Positions 8,609-16,670 of a DNA stretch of 64,000 bases are shown here, one piece after another. The notes beneath the pieces were generated by a model that saw nothing but the letters and a program-made list of their open reading frames with translations, was not told where the DNA came from and searched no databases. The stretch comes from VXOZ01 sp965220045 (lineage in GTDB: Bacteria > Chloroflexota > UBA11872 > VXOZ01): the NCBI GenBank assembly GCA_965220045.1, contig OZ244803.1, forward strand, positions 2,480,001-2,544,000, read 5' to 3'. How positions within the stretch are numbered: position 1 is the first letter of the stretch; the number at the start of each line of letters is the position of its first letter. A program made the position numbers and the translations under genes.

Positions 8609-9496
8609 TCAGGCTATTTTAGGAAACTCTACCCACGACGTTACGTCAAGGCCGCAGTTCGCGGCCTGGCCGATGCGCACGTCGCCATAGGCGCTGATGA
8701 GCATGAAGCCCTCATGGAAGGGAATCTCCAGCTCCCGGGAGAGATGCGCCGCCATTTCTTTCACGGCTTCACGGGTGGCTATCTCGAGATTCTCACCGTG
8801 CCCGTAGGTAATCCACGACGTGTCCGTCTCCCACCACACCTTGTGCCAGCCGGCGTTTTTGACGACGTCGATCTGCACGGTGACGTCGGCAGAAATCTCG
8901 ATTGCACCGCCGGTGGATTCCGCATCACCCATGGACGCGTGCACGTCGCCCAGTCCGAACAGCGCTCCCGGAACCCACACCGGCAGGTGCACCACCGTGC
9001 CCTCGGCAATGCTGTTGCAGTCCATGTTACTGCCGTTGATATCGGGATCGGCGGTATAGACCACTCGATCCGGCAGGGCGGTGCCTACCACGCCGACCAT
9101 CGGGCGCGTCGGCAGGCGAATGCCGTTGTCCAGAGCGAGCGTATCGCCCTGCACGTCCACTATGACAATTGCCGGCGCATCCGCGGCATCGTTCAGGATG
9201 CCGAACCCCGGCGTAAAGCGCAGAATGCCCGGCGGCACGAGTTTGATTTCTTCTATTCGGACGTTAAGCCCATCGCCCGGCATGGCGCCGCGCACGGTGA
9301 CCGGACCGCACGCCGGATTCGACTCGCGCGTCTTGCGGACGGAAAGGTAGTAGTCCAGGTCTTCGCGGCGCTTGATGCGTCCGGTGGAAGAGTCGTGTGT
9401 TTCGAACGTGAGGCGGTTGCCGGACTCGATTTCGGCGATGGCCGGCACGTCTTTGTCGAAACTGTACGTATAGTGCTCACGCGCGATCCGTTGCAT
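8609..9496 (-). CDS. Acetamidase/formamidase family protein
   Basis: A 295-residue member of the FmdA/AmdA family, which hydrolyses formamide or acetamide to ammonia and the acid. Family landmarks are the FETHDSSTGRI start of the beta domain, GPVTVRGAMPGDGL, a central GDVHASMGDAESTGGAIE with the metal/catalytic Asp-His-Glu cluster, and WITYGHGENLEIATREAV near the C-terminus. The length is that of bacterial single-subunit enzymes. The start at 9496 removes a non-homologous 59-residue leader and has AAAGG upstream. No amide transporter or urease-like gene is adjacent; a role in nitrogen scavenging is inferred. Confidence 0.88.
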   Translation of the reverse strand: MQRIAREHYTYSFDKDVPAIAEIESGNRLTFETHDSSTGRIKRREDLDYYLSVRKTRESNPACGPVTVRGAMPGDGLNVRIEEIKLVPPGILRFTPGFGILNDAADAPAIVIVDVQGDTLALDNGIRLPTRPMVGVVGTALPDRVVYTADPDINGSNMDCNSIAEGTVVHLPVWVPGALFGLGDVHASMGDAESTGGAIEISADVTVQIDVVKNAGWHKVWWETDTSWITYGHGENLEIATREAVKEMAAHLSRELEIPFHEGFMLISAYGDVRIGQAANCGLDVTSWVEFPKIA

Positions 9497-9734
9497 CACT
9501 CGCCTTTCAACACCGGCGGAAATTAGCAGCCATAACAGTCTCTGGAGTGTCGCGTTCTTTACGGGGACAATAGCATAGTTGAATTGTGCGTGACTACCCT
9601 CCAGCCTACGTCTACACCGTGGCGGCAAGGCACGGAAGGGACGCGCGCCGGGACTAGCGACCCAAGTCGTCACAGTCCTCAGCCAGAAACCGGCCCTCCC
9701 GTGCGCTCACGAGTCTTGAGCAAACCACACCGTC

Positions 9735-9762
9735 TTGGTGCGGCATCACCGCGTGGTATAAT
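9735..9762 (+). promoter_or_regulatory. Sigma-70-type promoter for recJ-rel
   Basis: TTGGTG at 9735-9740, 16 bp, then a perfect TATAAT at 9757-9762 preceded by TG (extended -10). Transcription would start near 9769, about 37 nt before the recJ ATG. The 9497-9805 gap holds nothing else. Confidence 0.65.
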
Positions 9763-9805
9763 ACAGTCAACCCATTCACTGATTGACAGTCCTTAAGGTC
9801 GACAC

Positions 9806-11536
9806 ATGCTTACTCCCCGCTACCGCTGGCAGGTAGCATCGCCCGCGCCCAATCCGCTTGTCGCTTCGTTCCCGTCGCACCATCCGGTTGTTGTCCAACT
9901 GCTCTACAATCGCGGCTACACCACTCCTGAGAGAATCCAGGGGTTTCTCCAGGGTGATGACGCCCGCGAGAATGACCCGCTACTCCTTAAGGGTATGCCT
10001 GCAGCCGTCGATCGCATTCTGAACGCGGTCCGCAAGCGTGAGTGTATCGGAGTCTTTGGGGACTATGATACGGACGGCATCGCCGCCACCGCGATTATGC
10101 GTGAAGCGCTGGAACAGATTGGCGCACGGGTCGTTGTCCGCCTGCCGCACCGCGTCACGGATGGCTACGGACTAACGGACAAGACGATAGCGGAGCTGGC
10201 CGCGGAAGGGGTCGATCTTCTCATTACCGTTGATTGCGGCATCAGCGCGGTCGGTCCGGTAGCATTGGCGAACGAGCGGGGCATGGACGTGATTGTCACG
10301 GACCACCACCAGCCCCCGCAGGAATTGCCGGCGGCACATGCCGTCATCAATCCGTGGCAACACGACTGCCAGTACCCTTTTCGGGAGCTCTGCGGGGCCG
10401 GTCTGGCGTACAAACTGGCGTGCGCGCTTCTCTCCACCGTGGGTTTGGTCCGCGATGCGGACAGCCCCCCTTATTCCGAACTAAGCGCGTTTGCCGCCCT
10501 GGCGACGGTCGCGGACGTGGTACCGCTGCGGGGCGAGAACCGTGCCATTGTCACAGCAGGACTTGCGGCGCTGCAGAACACCACCCACGCCGGCTTGACC
10601 GCGCTCATGCAGGTGGCAGGCGTGGACCCGGCAACGGTGAACAGCCGGAGCATTGGCTTCGCCCTGGCCCCGCGGCTGAACGCGGCGGGAAGGATGGCGC
10701 ATCCGGGCCTGGCCTACGATCTCCTGACCTCCAAAGACCTTCCCCACGCCAAGGCCTTAGCCTGGCAGTTGCAGCAACTCAACCAAGAACGTCAGGGCGA
10801 GACGAAGCGCCTGCTCACGGAAGCCCAGCGGCAAGTGGCGCCGGCCCAACAGAGCGAGGCGTTGCTGTGGGTGGAAGGCTATGACTGGCCTGCCGGCATC
10901 ATTGGACTGGTAGCAGGGAGGCTGGCCGAGGAACTGGGCAAGCCAACCCTGGCCGTCGCCGTCGGCGACACGGACGCCGTAGGCTCCTGCCGCAGTATCG
11001 CGGAGTTCGACATCGCCGCTGCGCTCGCCGCGCGGGGCGATCTCATGCAGCGGCACGGCGGGCACCCGCGCGCCGCGGGCTTTGCCGTGGCGGCGGACCG
11101 GCGCGCCGCCTTGCGGGATGCACTGCAAGCCGACGCCCGACAATTGCTGGATCTGGCGGACTTGCAGCCACGCCTCGAGATTGACTGTCCGGTCACGGCT
11201 GAGGAAATGAGCCTCGGCATTCTCGAGCAGATCAACGTCCTGGCGCCCTTTGGCGCGAGCAATCCGGAACCGCGCTTTCTCAGCCGGGACCTCACGTTGG
11301 GTGGTGTGCGCACGGTCGGCACGAATCACCTCAAAACGACATTCGCGCTGAACGGCACGTCAATTACGGGCATTGGCTTCCACATGGCAGACCGCGCCCG
11401 CGGCCTGAGCCAGGGACATTCAATCGATGTGGTATATTCGTTGCAAGAGAACACGTGGGGCGGATTCTCTCGGCTTGAGTTTGTCCTCCAAGACATGCGA
11501 GTAGCCGGTTCCGACCCAGGTTCGAATGGCGAGTGA
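9806..11536 (+). CDS. recJ: Single-stranded-DNA-specific exonuclease RecJ
   Basis: A 5'-3' ssDNA exonuclease of recombination and mismatch repair, Mn2+/Mg2+-dependent, of the DHH family. Motifs in order: GVFGDYDTDGIAATA (motif I), LLITVDCGIS (motif II), VIVTDHHQP (the DHH motif), and NPWQHDCQYPFRELCGAGLAYKL. The DHHA1 domain contains LWVEGYDWPAGIIGLVAGRL and GGHPRAAGF. A C-terminal OB-like domain (about residues 465-570) ends the chain. At 576 aa it is the standard length. Rel begins 19 bp after the stop, so the two are probably cotranscribed. Confidence 0.95.
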   Translation: MLTPRYRWQVASPAPNPLVASFPSHHPVVVQLLYNRGYTTPERIQGFLQGDDARENDPLLLKGMPAAVDRILNAVRKRECIGVFGDYDTDGIAATAIMREALEQIGARVVVRLPHRVTDGYGLTDKTIAELAAEGVDLLITVDCGISAVGPVALANERGMDVIVTDHHQPPQELPAAHAVINPWQHDCQYPFRELCGAGLAYKLACALLSTVGLVRDADSPPYSELSAFAALATVADVVPLRGENRAIVTAGLAALQNTTHAGLTALMQVAGVDPATVNSRSIGFALAPRLNAAGRMAHPGLAYDLLTSKDLPHAKALAWQLQQLNQERQGETKRLLTEAQRQVAPAQQSEALLWVEGYDWPAGIIGLVAGRLAEELGKPTLAVAVGDTDAVGSCRSIAEFDIAAALAARGDLMQRHGGHPRAAGFAVAADRRAALRDALQADARQLLDLADLQPRLEIDCPVTAEEMSLGILEQINVLAPFGASNPEPRFLSRDLTLGGVRTVGTNHLKTTFALNGTSITGIGFHMADRARGLSQGHSIDVVYSLQENTWGGFSRLEFVLQDMRVAGSDPGSNGE

Positions 11537-11555
11537 CACACAATAGGGCTATCCG

Positions 11556-13973
11556 ATGGCACTGGCACACTCCGCCACGTCACCCGATGAGACGCAATTG
11601 CGCACGGTCGAAGAGTTGCTTGCGGCGGTAGCACCCTATGTGGGCGAGCAGCCCGACTCCCGCGCGCAAGAACTCAACCGCATTCGCCGGGCCCATGCGT
11701 TCGCTGAGCGCGCCCACGAGGGACAGGTGCGCAAGTCCGGCGAACCCTTTGCGCAGCACCCGCTCTGCACCGCGCTCTTGCTGTCCGAGATTCGCATGGA
11801 CGCCAGCACTGTTTGCGCCGGCTTGCTCCACGACTGCGTGGAAGACACCGACGCAACCCTCGACGACATACGGTCGGAGTTTGGCGATGACGTGGCCCAG
11901 CTTGTGGACGGCGTCACCAAGCTTACCCAACTCGACTTCCTGAACCTGGAAGACACCCAGGCCGAAAACCTCCGCAAGATGTTCCTGGCCATGGCGCGGG
12001 ACATTCGCGTAGTGATCGTCAAACTCGCGGACCGCCTGCACAACATGCGCACGCTTGCATACGTGGAGCCGGAGCGCCAGCGTCGCAAGGCCCAGGAAAC
12101 CCTCGACATCTACGCCCCGCTCGCCAATCAACTGGGCATGGGTCACTGGAAGTGGCAGTTGGAAGATGCGGCCTTTGCCATCCTCCATCCGGATGTGTAC
12201 CGGCAGATCGAAGCCACCTTGACGGAAAGCTCACTTGCGCAGGACGAAATCCTGCAAGAGGCCCTGCAAGTTCTTACCCATGAACTCGCGCGCGCCGGCA
12301 TTCAAGGTGAGGTGAGCGGCAGACCAAAACACATCACGAGTACGTGGTTCAAGATGCGGCGCAAAGGCGTCGGCATCCAGGAGATCTACGACCTTATTGG
12401 CGTGCGCGTGATCGTCAGCACGGTGCAGCAGTGCTACGCGGCGCTTGGACTGGTGCATACACTGTGGAAGCCGATTCCGGGCCAGTTTGACGACTACATC
12501 TCAGTGCCCAAGTCGAACAACTACCGCTCGTTGCACACCGCCGTGATTGGGCCGCGCGGCCAGCCGGTGGAAGTGCAACTGCGCACGCAGCACATGCACC
12601 AGGAAGCCGAGCTCGGCGTCGCGGCGCATTGGCGCTACAAGGAGGGAGAACGGGGCGGCAACGTGGAGGAACGCCTCGCCTGGCTGCGGCAGTTGCTGAC
12701 GTGGCAGGAAGAGCTTTCCAGCGCGCGCGAGTTCGTCGAAACCGTCAAAGCCGACATCTTCGAGGACCAGGTCTTCGTGTTCACGCCGCGCGGTGACGTG
12801 AAGGACCTCCCGGCCGGCTCGACGCCCATCGACTTTGCCTACCGCATTCATACCGACGTCGGCCACCGCTGCCTCGGCGCCAAGATCAACGGTCAGATCA
12901 AGCCGCTCGATACCGAGTTGCAGAACGGCGACGTGGTTGACATCCAGACAAGCAAGTCGCCAAAAGGCCCCAGCCGCGACTGGATCAACATCGTCAAGAG
13001 CAGACACACCCGTGAGCGCATCCGCCAGTGGTTCAAGAAACAGGAACGAGCGGAGAACGTCGCCCGCGGCAAGGACATGCTGGATAGAGAGATCCGGCGT
13101 TTGGGACAGGGCGACCTGAATAGCGTGGATGAGGCGCGCTTCCGCACGCTCTGCAAGTCATTCACCATCAACACGGCGGAAGACCTCTTTGCGGCCATCG
13201 GCTACGGCGCCATTTCCACGCGGCAAGTGGTCGCAAACTTGAGCCGCTCCGGCGAGGAAGCTGCTCCCTCCACAATCGAACCGGACATTCTGCCCACTGA
13301 GCCGCCCGCGGACAAAACTACGGGCACGGTGCAGGTAATGGGCGAGGGGAACATGCTCACGCGTCTTGCGACGTGCTGCAAGCCGCTGCCCGGCGATCAC
13401 ATCGTCGGCTATATCACGCGCGGGCGCGGCGTCACCGTGCACCGGCGGGACTGCCGCAACGTGCACAGCGTGAAAGACAAGGAACGCCTGGTGCCGGTGA
13501 ATTGGGGCGATCAGGTGATCTGCCACGACGCCCGGAACCTGCCGCTGCTCTTGGCGCAGTGCTGCAGCCCGCAGGCCAGCGACAAGATCAAAGGCTATGT
13601 GGTGGACGGTAGTGTGGAAGTCCACCGCACAGACTGCCGCCGTTTGGGGCAAGATGGGCCGCCCGGCACGCTGGTGGATGTTTCCTGGTCGCGTACCAGC
13701 AGGCAACAGGCCCTCTACCCGGTTGCCTTGCGCGCCGAGTGCGTGGACCGGCCGGGGCTCCTCCGCGACATCAGCGCCGTGGTGACCGAAGAGAAATTCA
13801 ACATTAGCGCCGCGAGCGTCCACACCGACGGCGGTTCGGCGACCATCCGGTTCACCGTGGAAGTAACCGGCGTAGGCCGGCTCGCCGATCTCATGGCCAA
13901 GATCGAACGCGTCAACGGCGTGGTGGGCGTCCAGCGCGACGTGCGCACCGACCGGCCGCAGCGAGGGAACTGA
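11556..13973 (+). CDS. rel: Bifunctional (p)ppGpp synthetase/hydrolase, Rel/SpoT family, with duplicated Cys module
   Basis: An 805-residue stringent-response enzyme. The HD hydrolase domain (about residues 45-200) has LLHDCVEDT intact. The synthetase (about 245-370) has DDYISVPKSNNYRSLHT and VEVQLRTQHMHQEAE. A TGS domain follows at about 403-467, and an ACT domain ends the protein (about 722-800, CVDRPGLLRDISAVVTEE). Both catalytic halves look active, so it should make and degrade (p)ppGpp. The conserved-cysteine module occurs twice in tandem: LATCCKPLPGDHIVGYI...HRRDC (about 600-632) and LAQCCSPQASDKIKGYV...HRTDC (about 664-690). Family members normally have one. A promoter upstream of recJ probably serves both genes. 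Confidence 0.95.
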   Translation: MALAHSATSPDETQLRTVEELLAAVAPYVGEQPDSRAQELNRIRRAHAFAERAHEGQVRKSGEPFAQHPLCTALLLSEIRMDASTVCAGLLHDCVEDTDATLDDIRSEFGDDVAQLVDGVTKLTQLDFLNLEDTQAENLRKMFLAMARDIRVVIVKLADRLHNMRTLAYVEPERQRRKAQETLDIYAPLANQLGMGHWKWQLEDAAFAILHPDVYRQIEATLTESSLAQDEILQEALQVLTHELARAGIQGEVSGRPKHITSTWFKMRRKGVGIQEIYDLIGVRVIVSTVQQCYAALGLVHTLWKPIPGQFDDYISVPKSNNYRSLHTAVIGPRGQPVEVQLRTQHMHQEAELGVAAHWRYKEGERGGNVEERLAWLRQLLTWQEELSSAREFVETVKADIFEDQVFVFTPRGDVKDLPAGSTPIDFAYRIHTDVGHRCLGAKINGQIKPLDTELQNGDVVDIQTSKSPKGPSRDWINIVKSRHTRERIRQWFKKQERAENVARGKDMLDREIRRLGQGDLNSVDEARFRTLCKSFTINTAEDLFAAIGYGAISTRQVVANLSRSGEEAAPSTIEPDILPTEPPADKTTGTVQVMGEGNMLTRLATCCKPLPGDHIVGYITRGRGVTVHRRDCRNVHSVKDKERLVPVNWGDQVICHDARNLPLLLAQCCSPQASDKIKGYVVDGSVEVHRTDCRRLGQDGPPGTLVDVSWSRTSRQQALYPVALRAECVDRPGLLRDISAVVTEEKFNISAASVHTDGGSATIRFTVEVTGVGRLADLMAKIERVNGVVGVQRDVRTDRPQRGN

Positions 13974-14126
13974 GCGGACGGGCTTGGTTTGAGGCTGGAC
14001 TGTCTCCGTTTTACTGGGTAACGTAGGAAGTGTGTCGTAGTAAGAACGGCTGCGGGCGCTGCACACCGGCACCGCAGCGCAACGAAGAACGTAGCATGAC
14101 GTTGAGAGGGGGTTGAGAGAATAGCC

Positions 14127-14711
14127 ATGGCCATTACCGCCGCTCTGCCCGTGCTCGCGCCGACCCGCCGCCGCTTCACCGTGGCCGAATACTACGCCAT
14201 GGCCGGCATCGGCATCCTGGCCGAAAACGATCGGGTTGAACTGCTGGAGGGAGACCTCATCGTCATGCCCCCAATTGGAGACTGGCACGCGGCCTGCGTA
14301 GACCGATTCACCAATTTGCTGCCGCCTCGATTGCAGGGGCGCGCAGTTGTGCGCGTCCAGGGCCCAACGCGGCTGAACTACCGCAGCGAACCGCAGCCGG
14401 ACGTGATGCTGCTGCGCTGGCGGGACGACTTCTACGAGGGAGGCCACCCCGGCCCGGCCGACGTGCTGCTCCTGATCGAGGTCGCAGATACCTCAGCAGA
14501 CTACGACCGCGGCCCCAAACTGTCCGCTTACGGCCGCGCCGGCATCCCGGAAGTGTGGATTGTCACCCGGGAGAATCGTCGTATCGAATCCTACACCGAA
14601 CCCGAATCGGGCGCATACGGCACGGTGCGGTATGCTGGTCCTGGCGAAAGTATCTCGCCGCAGGCGTTTCCGGACGTAACCCTGGAAGTCGACCGGGTTG
14701 TGGCCGGCTAA
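14127..14711 (+). CDS. Uma2-family endonuclease-like protein (DUF820)
   Basis: A 194-residue PD-(D/E)xK-type protein. The N-terminus has the family phrase FTVAEYYAMAGIGILAENDRVELLEGDLI. QPDVMLLR and ADVLLLIEVADTSADYDRGPKLSAYGRAGIPEVWIV carry the D...ExA...K active-site pattern. Uma2 proteins are abundant in Chloroflexota and cyanobacteria; their biological role is poorly known. A second, longer Uma2 gene follows 79 bp downstream, so this is a small tandem cluster. The second ORF overlapping its 3' end in another frame is a shadow. Confidence 0.85.
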   Translation: MAITAALPVLAPTRRRFTVAEYYAMAGIGILAENDRVELLEGDLIVMPPIGDWHAACVDRFTNLLPPRLQGRAVVRVQGPTRLNYRSEPQPDVMLLRWRDDFYEGGHPGPADVLLLIEVADTSADYDRGPKLSAYGRAGIPEVWIVTRENRRIESYTEPESGAYGTVRYAGPGESISPQAFPDVTLEVDRVVAG

Positions 14712-14790
14712 CGCGACGAGGCAGCGCCAGTCCGCTGTGCTTAGGGCGGGGGCGCTGCCAATCTAACGACCCGCTGCTGGAGGATCACCC

Positions 14791-15546
14791 ATGGCAGTGA
14801 CGAGAACGATGACCAACGCCTGGAAAGTACGGACCCTGCCGGACATCTTCTATGAGGACCCGGAACCCATCGAGGACGGCCTGCTGCAAGACCCGTTCAT
14901 ACGCCGTATCGCCTATCTGCTCGCCGAACGCTACGAGGACTCTCCCGACGTGTTCGTCTCCAGCGGCGGCTTTGTCTTCTACAATCCTGAAAACGGCAAC
15001 CAGCGGGTCGCTCCCGACTGCTATATTGCTTTCGGCGTTGACGTGAAGGGCATTTACGAGAATCTGCCCAATTACTGGATCTGGGAGGTAGGGAAGCCGC
15101 CGGACTTCGTAATGGAGGTAGCATCCAAGAGCACTGCCAACCGCGATCTGGGAGCAAAGCGGGAGCTATATGAGCGGTCGGGGATTGCGGAGTATTGGCG
15201 GCTGGACCCAACCGGCGGCACGTTGTACGGTCAGCCGCTGGCCGGGGAGCGGTTGGTCGACGGCAATTACGCCCCGTACGGGTTGGAGACTGGGGCAGAG
15301 GGTGCGGTCCGAGGGTACAGCGCGTTGTTGGACGTGGTGTTCTGCTGGGACGGCCGGGAATTCGACGCGCTCGACCCTGAGACCGGCAAGACGATAGGCA
15401 AGCGCGAAGTGGCCGAAGCCCGCGCGAATACCCACGCGCAGGCCCGTCTCGACGCCGAAGCTCAAGCGGAAGCGGAGCGCCAGGCGCGTCTGGAAGCCGA
15501 AGCTGAACTCGCCCGCCTCAGAGCGGAACTCCGTCGACGGGGCTAG
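14791..15546 (+). CDS. Uma2-family endonuclease-like protein with C-terminal coiled coil
   Basis: A 251-residue Uma2/DUF820 protein. It contains RVAPDCYIAFGVD, PPDFVMEVASKSTANRDLGAKRE and YERSGIAEYWRLDPTGG, covering the nuclease-like core (about residues 20-190). The last 50 residues form a charged Ala/Glu/Arg coiled coil (ARLDAEAQAEAERQARLEAE), a common tail in this family and probably an oligomerisation element. It sits in tandem with the Uma2 gene upstream but differs in length and sequence, so the pair is paralogous rather than a recent duplication. Confidence 0.86.
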   Translation: MAVTRTMTNAWKVRTLPDIFYEDPEPIEDGLLQDPFIRRIAYLLAERYEDSPDVFVSSGGFVFYNPENGNQRVAPDCYIAFGVDVKGIYENLPNYWIWEVGKPPDFVMEVASKSTANRDLGAKRELYERSGIAEYWRLDPTGGTLYGQPLAGERLVDGNYAPYGLETGAEGAVRGYSALLDVVFCWDGREFDALDPETGKTIGKREVAEARANTHAQARLDAEAQAEAERQARLEAEAELARLRAELRRRG

Positions 15547-15579
15547 AAGCTATCTCACTAATAGTTCGACATGCCGTTT

Positions 15580-15690
15580 TGCGCTTCGACAGGGGCTTTG
15601 CGAGGCCCACTCAGCACCAACCGATTATCGTTTTCCCGTTCGCCCCCGTATCACGTACGGGGCAGGCTCTGAGCCTGTCGAAGGGAAAGT
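15580..15690. repeat. Degenerate copies of the GAGCCTGTCGAAG repeat family
   Basis: The 15547-15785 gap holds no gene. It carries a GCTTCGACAGG fragment near 15586 and GGCAGGCTCTGAGCCTGTCG with an adjacent CCCGTA...TACGGGG inverted repeat near 15647-15685. These match the dispersed hairpin family seen at 20387, 23678, 49971, 60870 and 63634. Confidence 0.6.
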
Positions 15691-15785
15691 CTGCGCAGAA
15701 CTATGCATTTATGAGATGAGTTCTAGACCGGTTTAGCAGCCGAGTGTTCCAATTGGCCTGCGCGAAGTATGCACAGCAGCCTCGC

Positions 15786-16409
15786 TCAATCCAGGTCAAG
15801 CGCGTGGGGATTGAAGCCGGCGATGTCGAACATCGAGTACGCATAGCCGCTGGTTTGACCCGCGAATGACGAAGCCGTGAGAGGCGCGGCTGGAGTCTCC
15901 AGCGCCATTTGCGCGAAGTACTTGCTGACCGGCGCCAATTCCTCGAGCGCCTCATACTCGTGTTGCGCCAGGAATTCAGCGCGATCCACCTCCTCGCCGT
16001 CGCATTCCGGACCGCCCCCCAGGTCTCTGAGGGTAAAGACGATATAGACGTTGCTATCGCGCTCGTGAAGACTGTTGCGGGCGGCCAGCAGTCCCTGCAC
16101 TTCGCTTTGGACGCCGGTCTCTTCCCACACCTCGCGTACCACCGCTACCTCAAAAGGCTCGTCCTGCTCCACGTACCCTCCCGGGATGGTCCAGCGGCCT
16201 TTGCCCGGATCTTGCCCGCGCCGGATGAAAAGCACCTTGTTGTCGCGCACCACGATGCCGCCCACTCCAAGCGAGAACGTACTGAAGTGGATGAAGCCGC
16301 ATGACGGGCAAGACGCGCGCTGGCGCCCGCCGTCGGGCCGCAACGACAGCGTTTCGCCGCAGCGTGGGCAGTATCGGAAGTAATTGGGTACCGTGGGGAG
16401 ATCGGACAT
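15786..16409 (-). CDS. Nudix hydrolase with N-terminal zinc ribbon
   Basis: A 207-residue protein. The N-terminus has a four-cysteine zinc ribbon (YCPRCGETLSL...CPSCGFIHF, about residues 12-40), as in NudC- and YjaD-like Nudix enzymes. The Nudix box fits GX5EX7REUXEEXGU exactly (GYVEQDE...REVWEETGV, about residues 77-100), so it should hydrolyse a nucleoside diphosphate linked to another group. Two adjacent ATGs exist; the second, at 16409, is better spaced (7 nt) from GAGG. The ribbon suggests an NADH-pyrophosphatase-like or ADP-ribose substrate, but this is inference. Confidence 0.88.
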   Translation of the reverse strand: MSDLPTVPNYFRYCPRCGETLSLRPDGGRQRASCPSCGFIHFSTFSLGVGGIVVRDNKVLFIRRGQDPGKGRWTIPGGYVEQDEPFEVAVVREVWEETGVQSEVQGLLAARNSLHERDSNVYIVFTLRDLGGGPECDGEEVDRAEFLAQHEYEALEELAPVSKYFAQMALETPAAPLTASSFAGQTSGYAYSMFDIAGFNPHALDLD

Positions 16410-16572
16410 CATCGTGCCTCGCTGGCAACTGAGATTCACATCCGCTTGATGATACGACGCTCGGCGGGTGCGGTCACAGCCGCAATGCTACTACTACCTT
16501 AGCTATTGCACTCTACCATGGTGAGGCTTGTCAACTATAATCGCATATGCACTGCGGCCTTGAGCAACCGGC

Positions 16573-16601
16573 TTGTGCGACCCTGTAAATCGTGGTATAG
16601 T
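16573..16601 (+). promoter_or_regulatory. Promoter for the ABC exporter
   Basis: TTGTGC at 16573-16578, 17 bp, then TATAGT at 16596-16601 with TG one base upstream (TGGTATAGT). It lies 70 nt before the ATG of the fused exporter. Confidence 0.55.
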
Positions 16602-16670
16602 AGGGTCTCCATTATTAGGAACTATTCTCAATACTTCGCAGGCATCTTAGAGCACGCATCGAGGTAGCGC

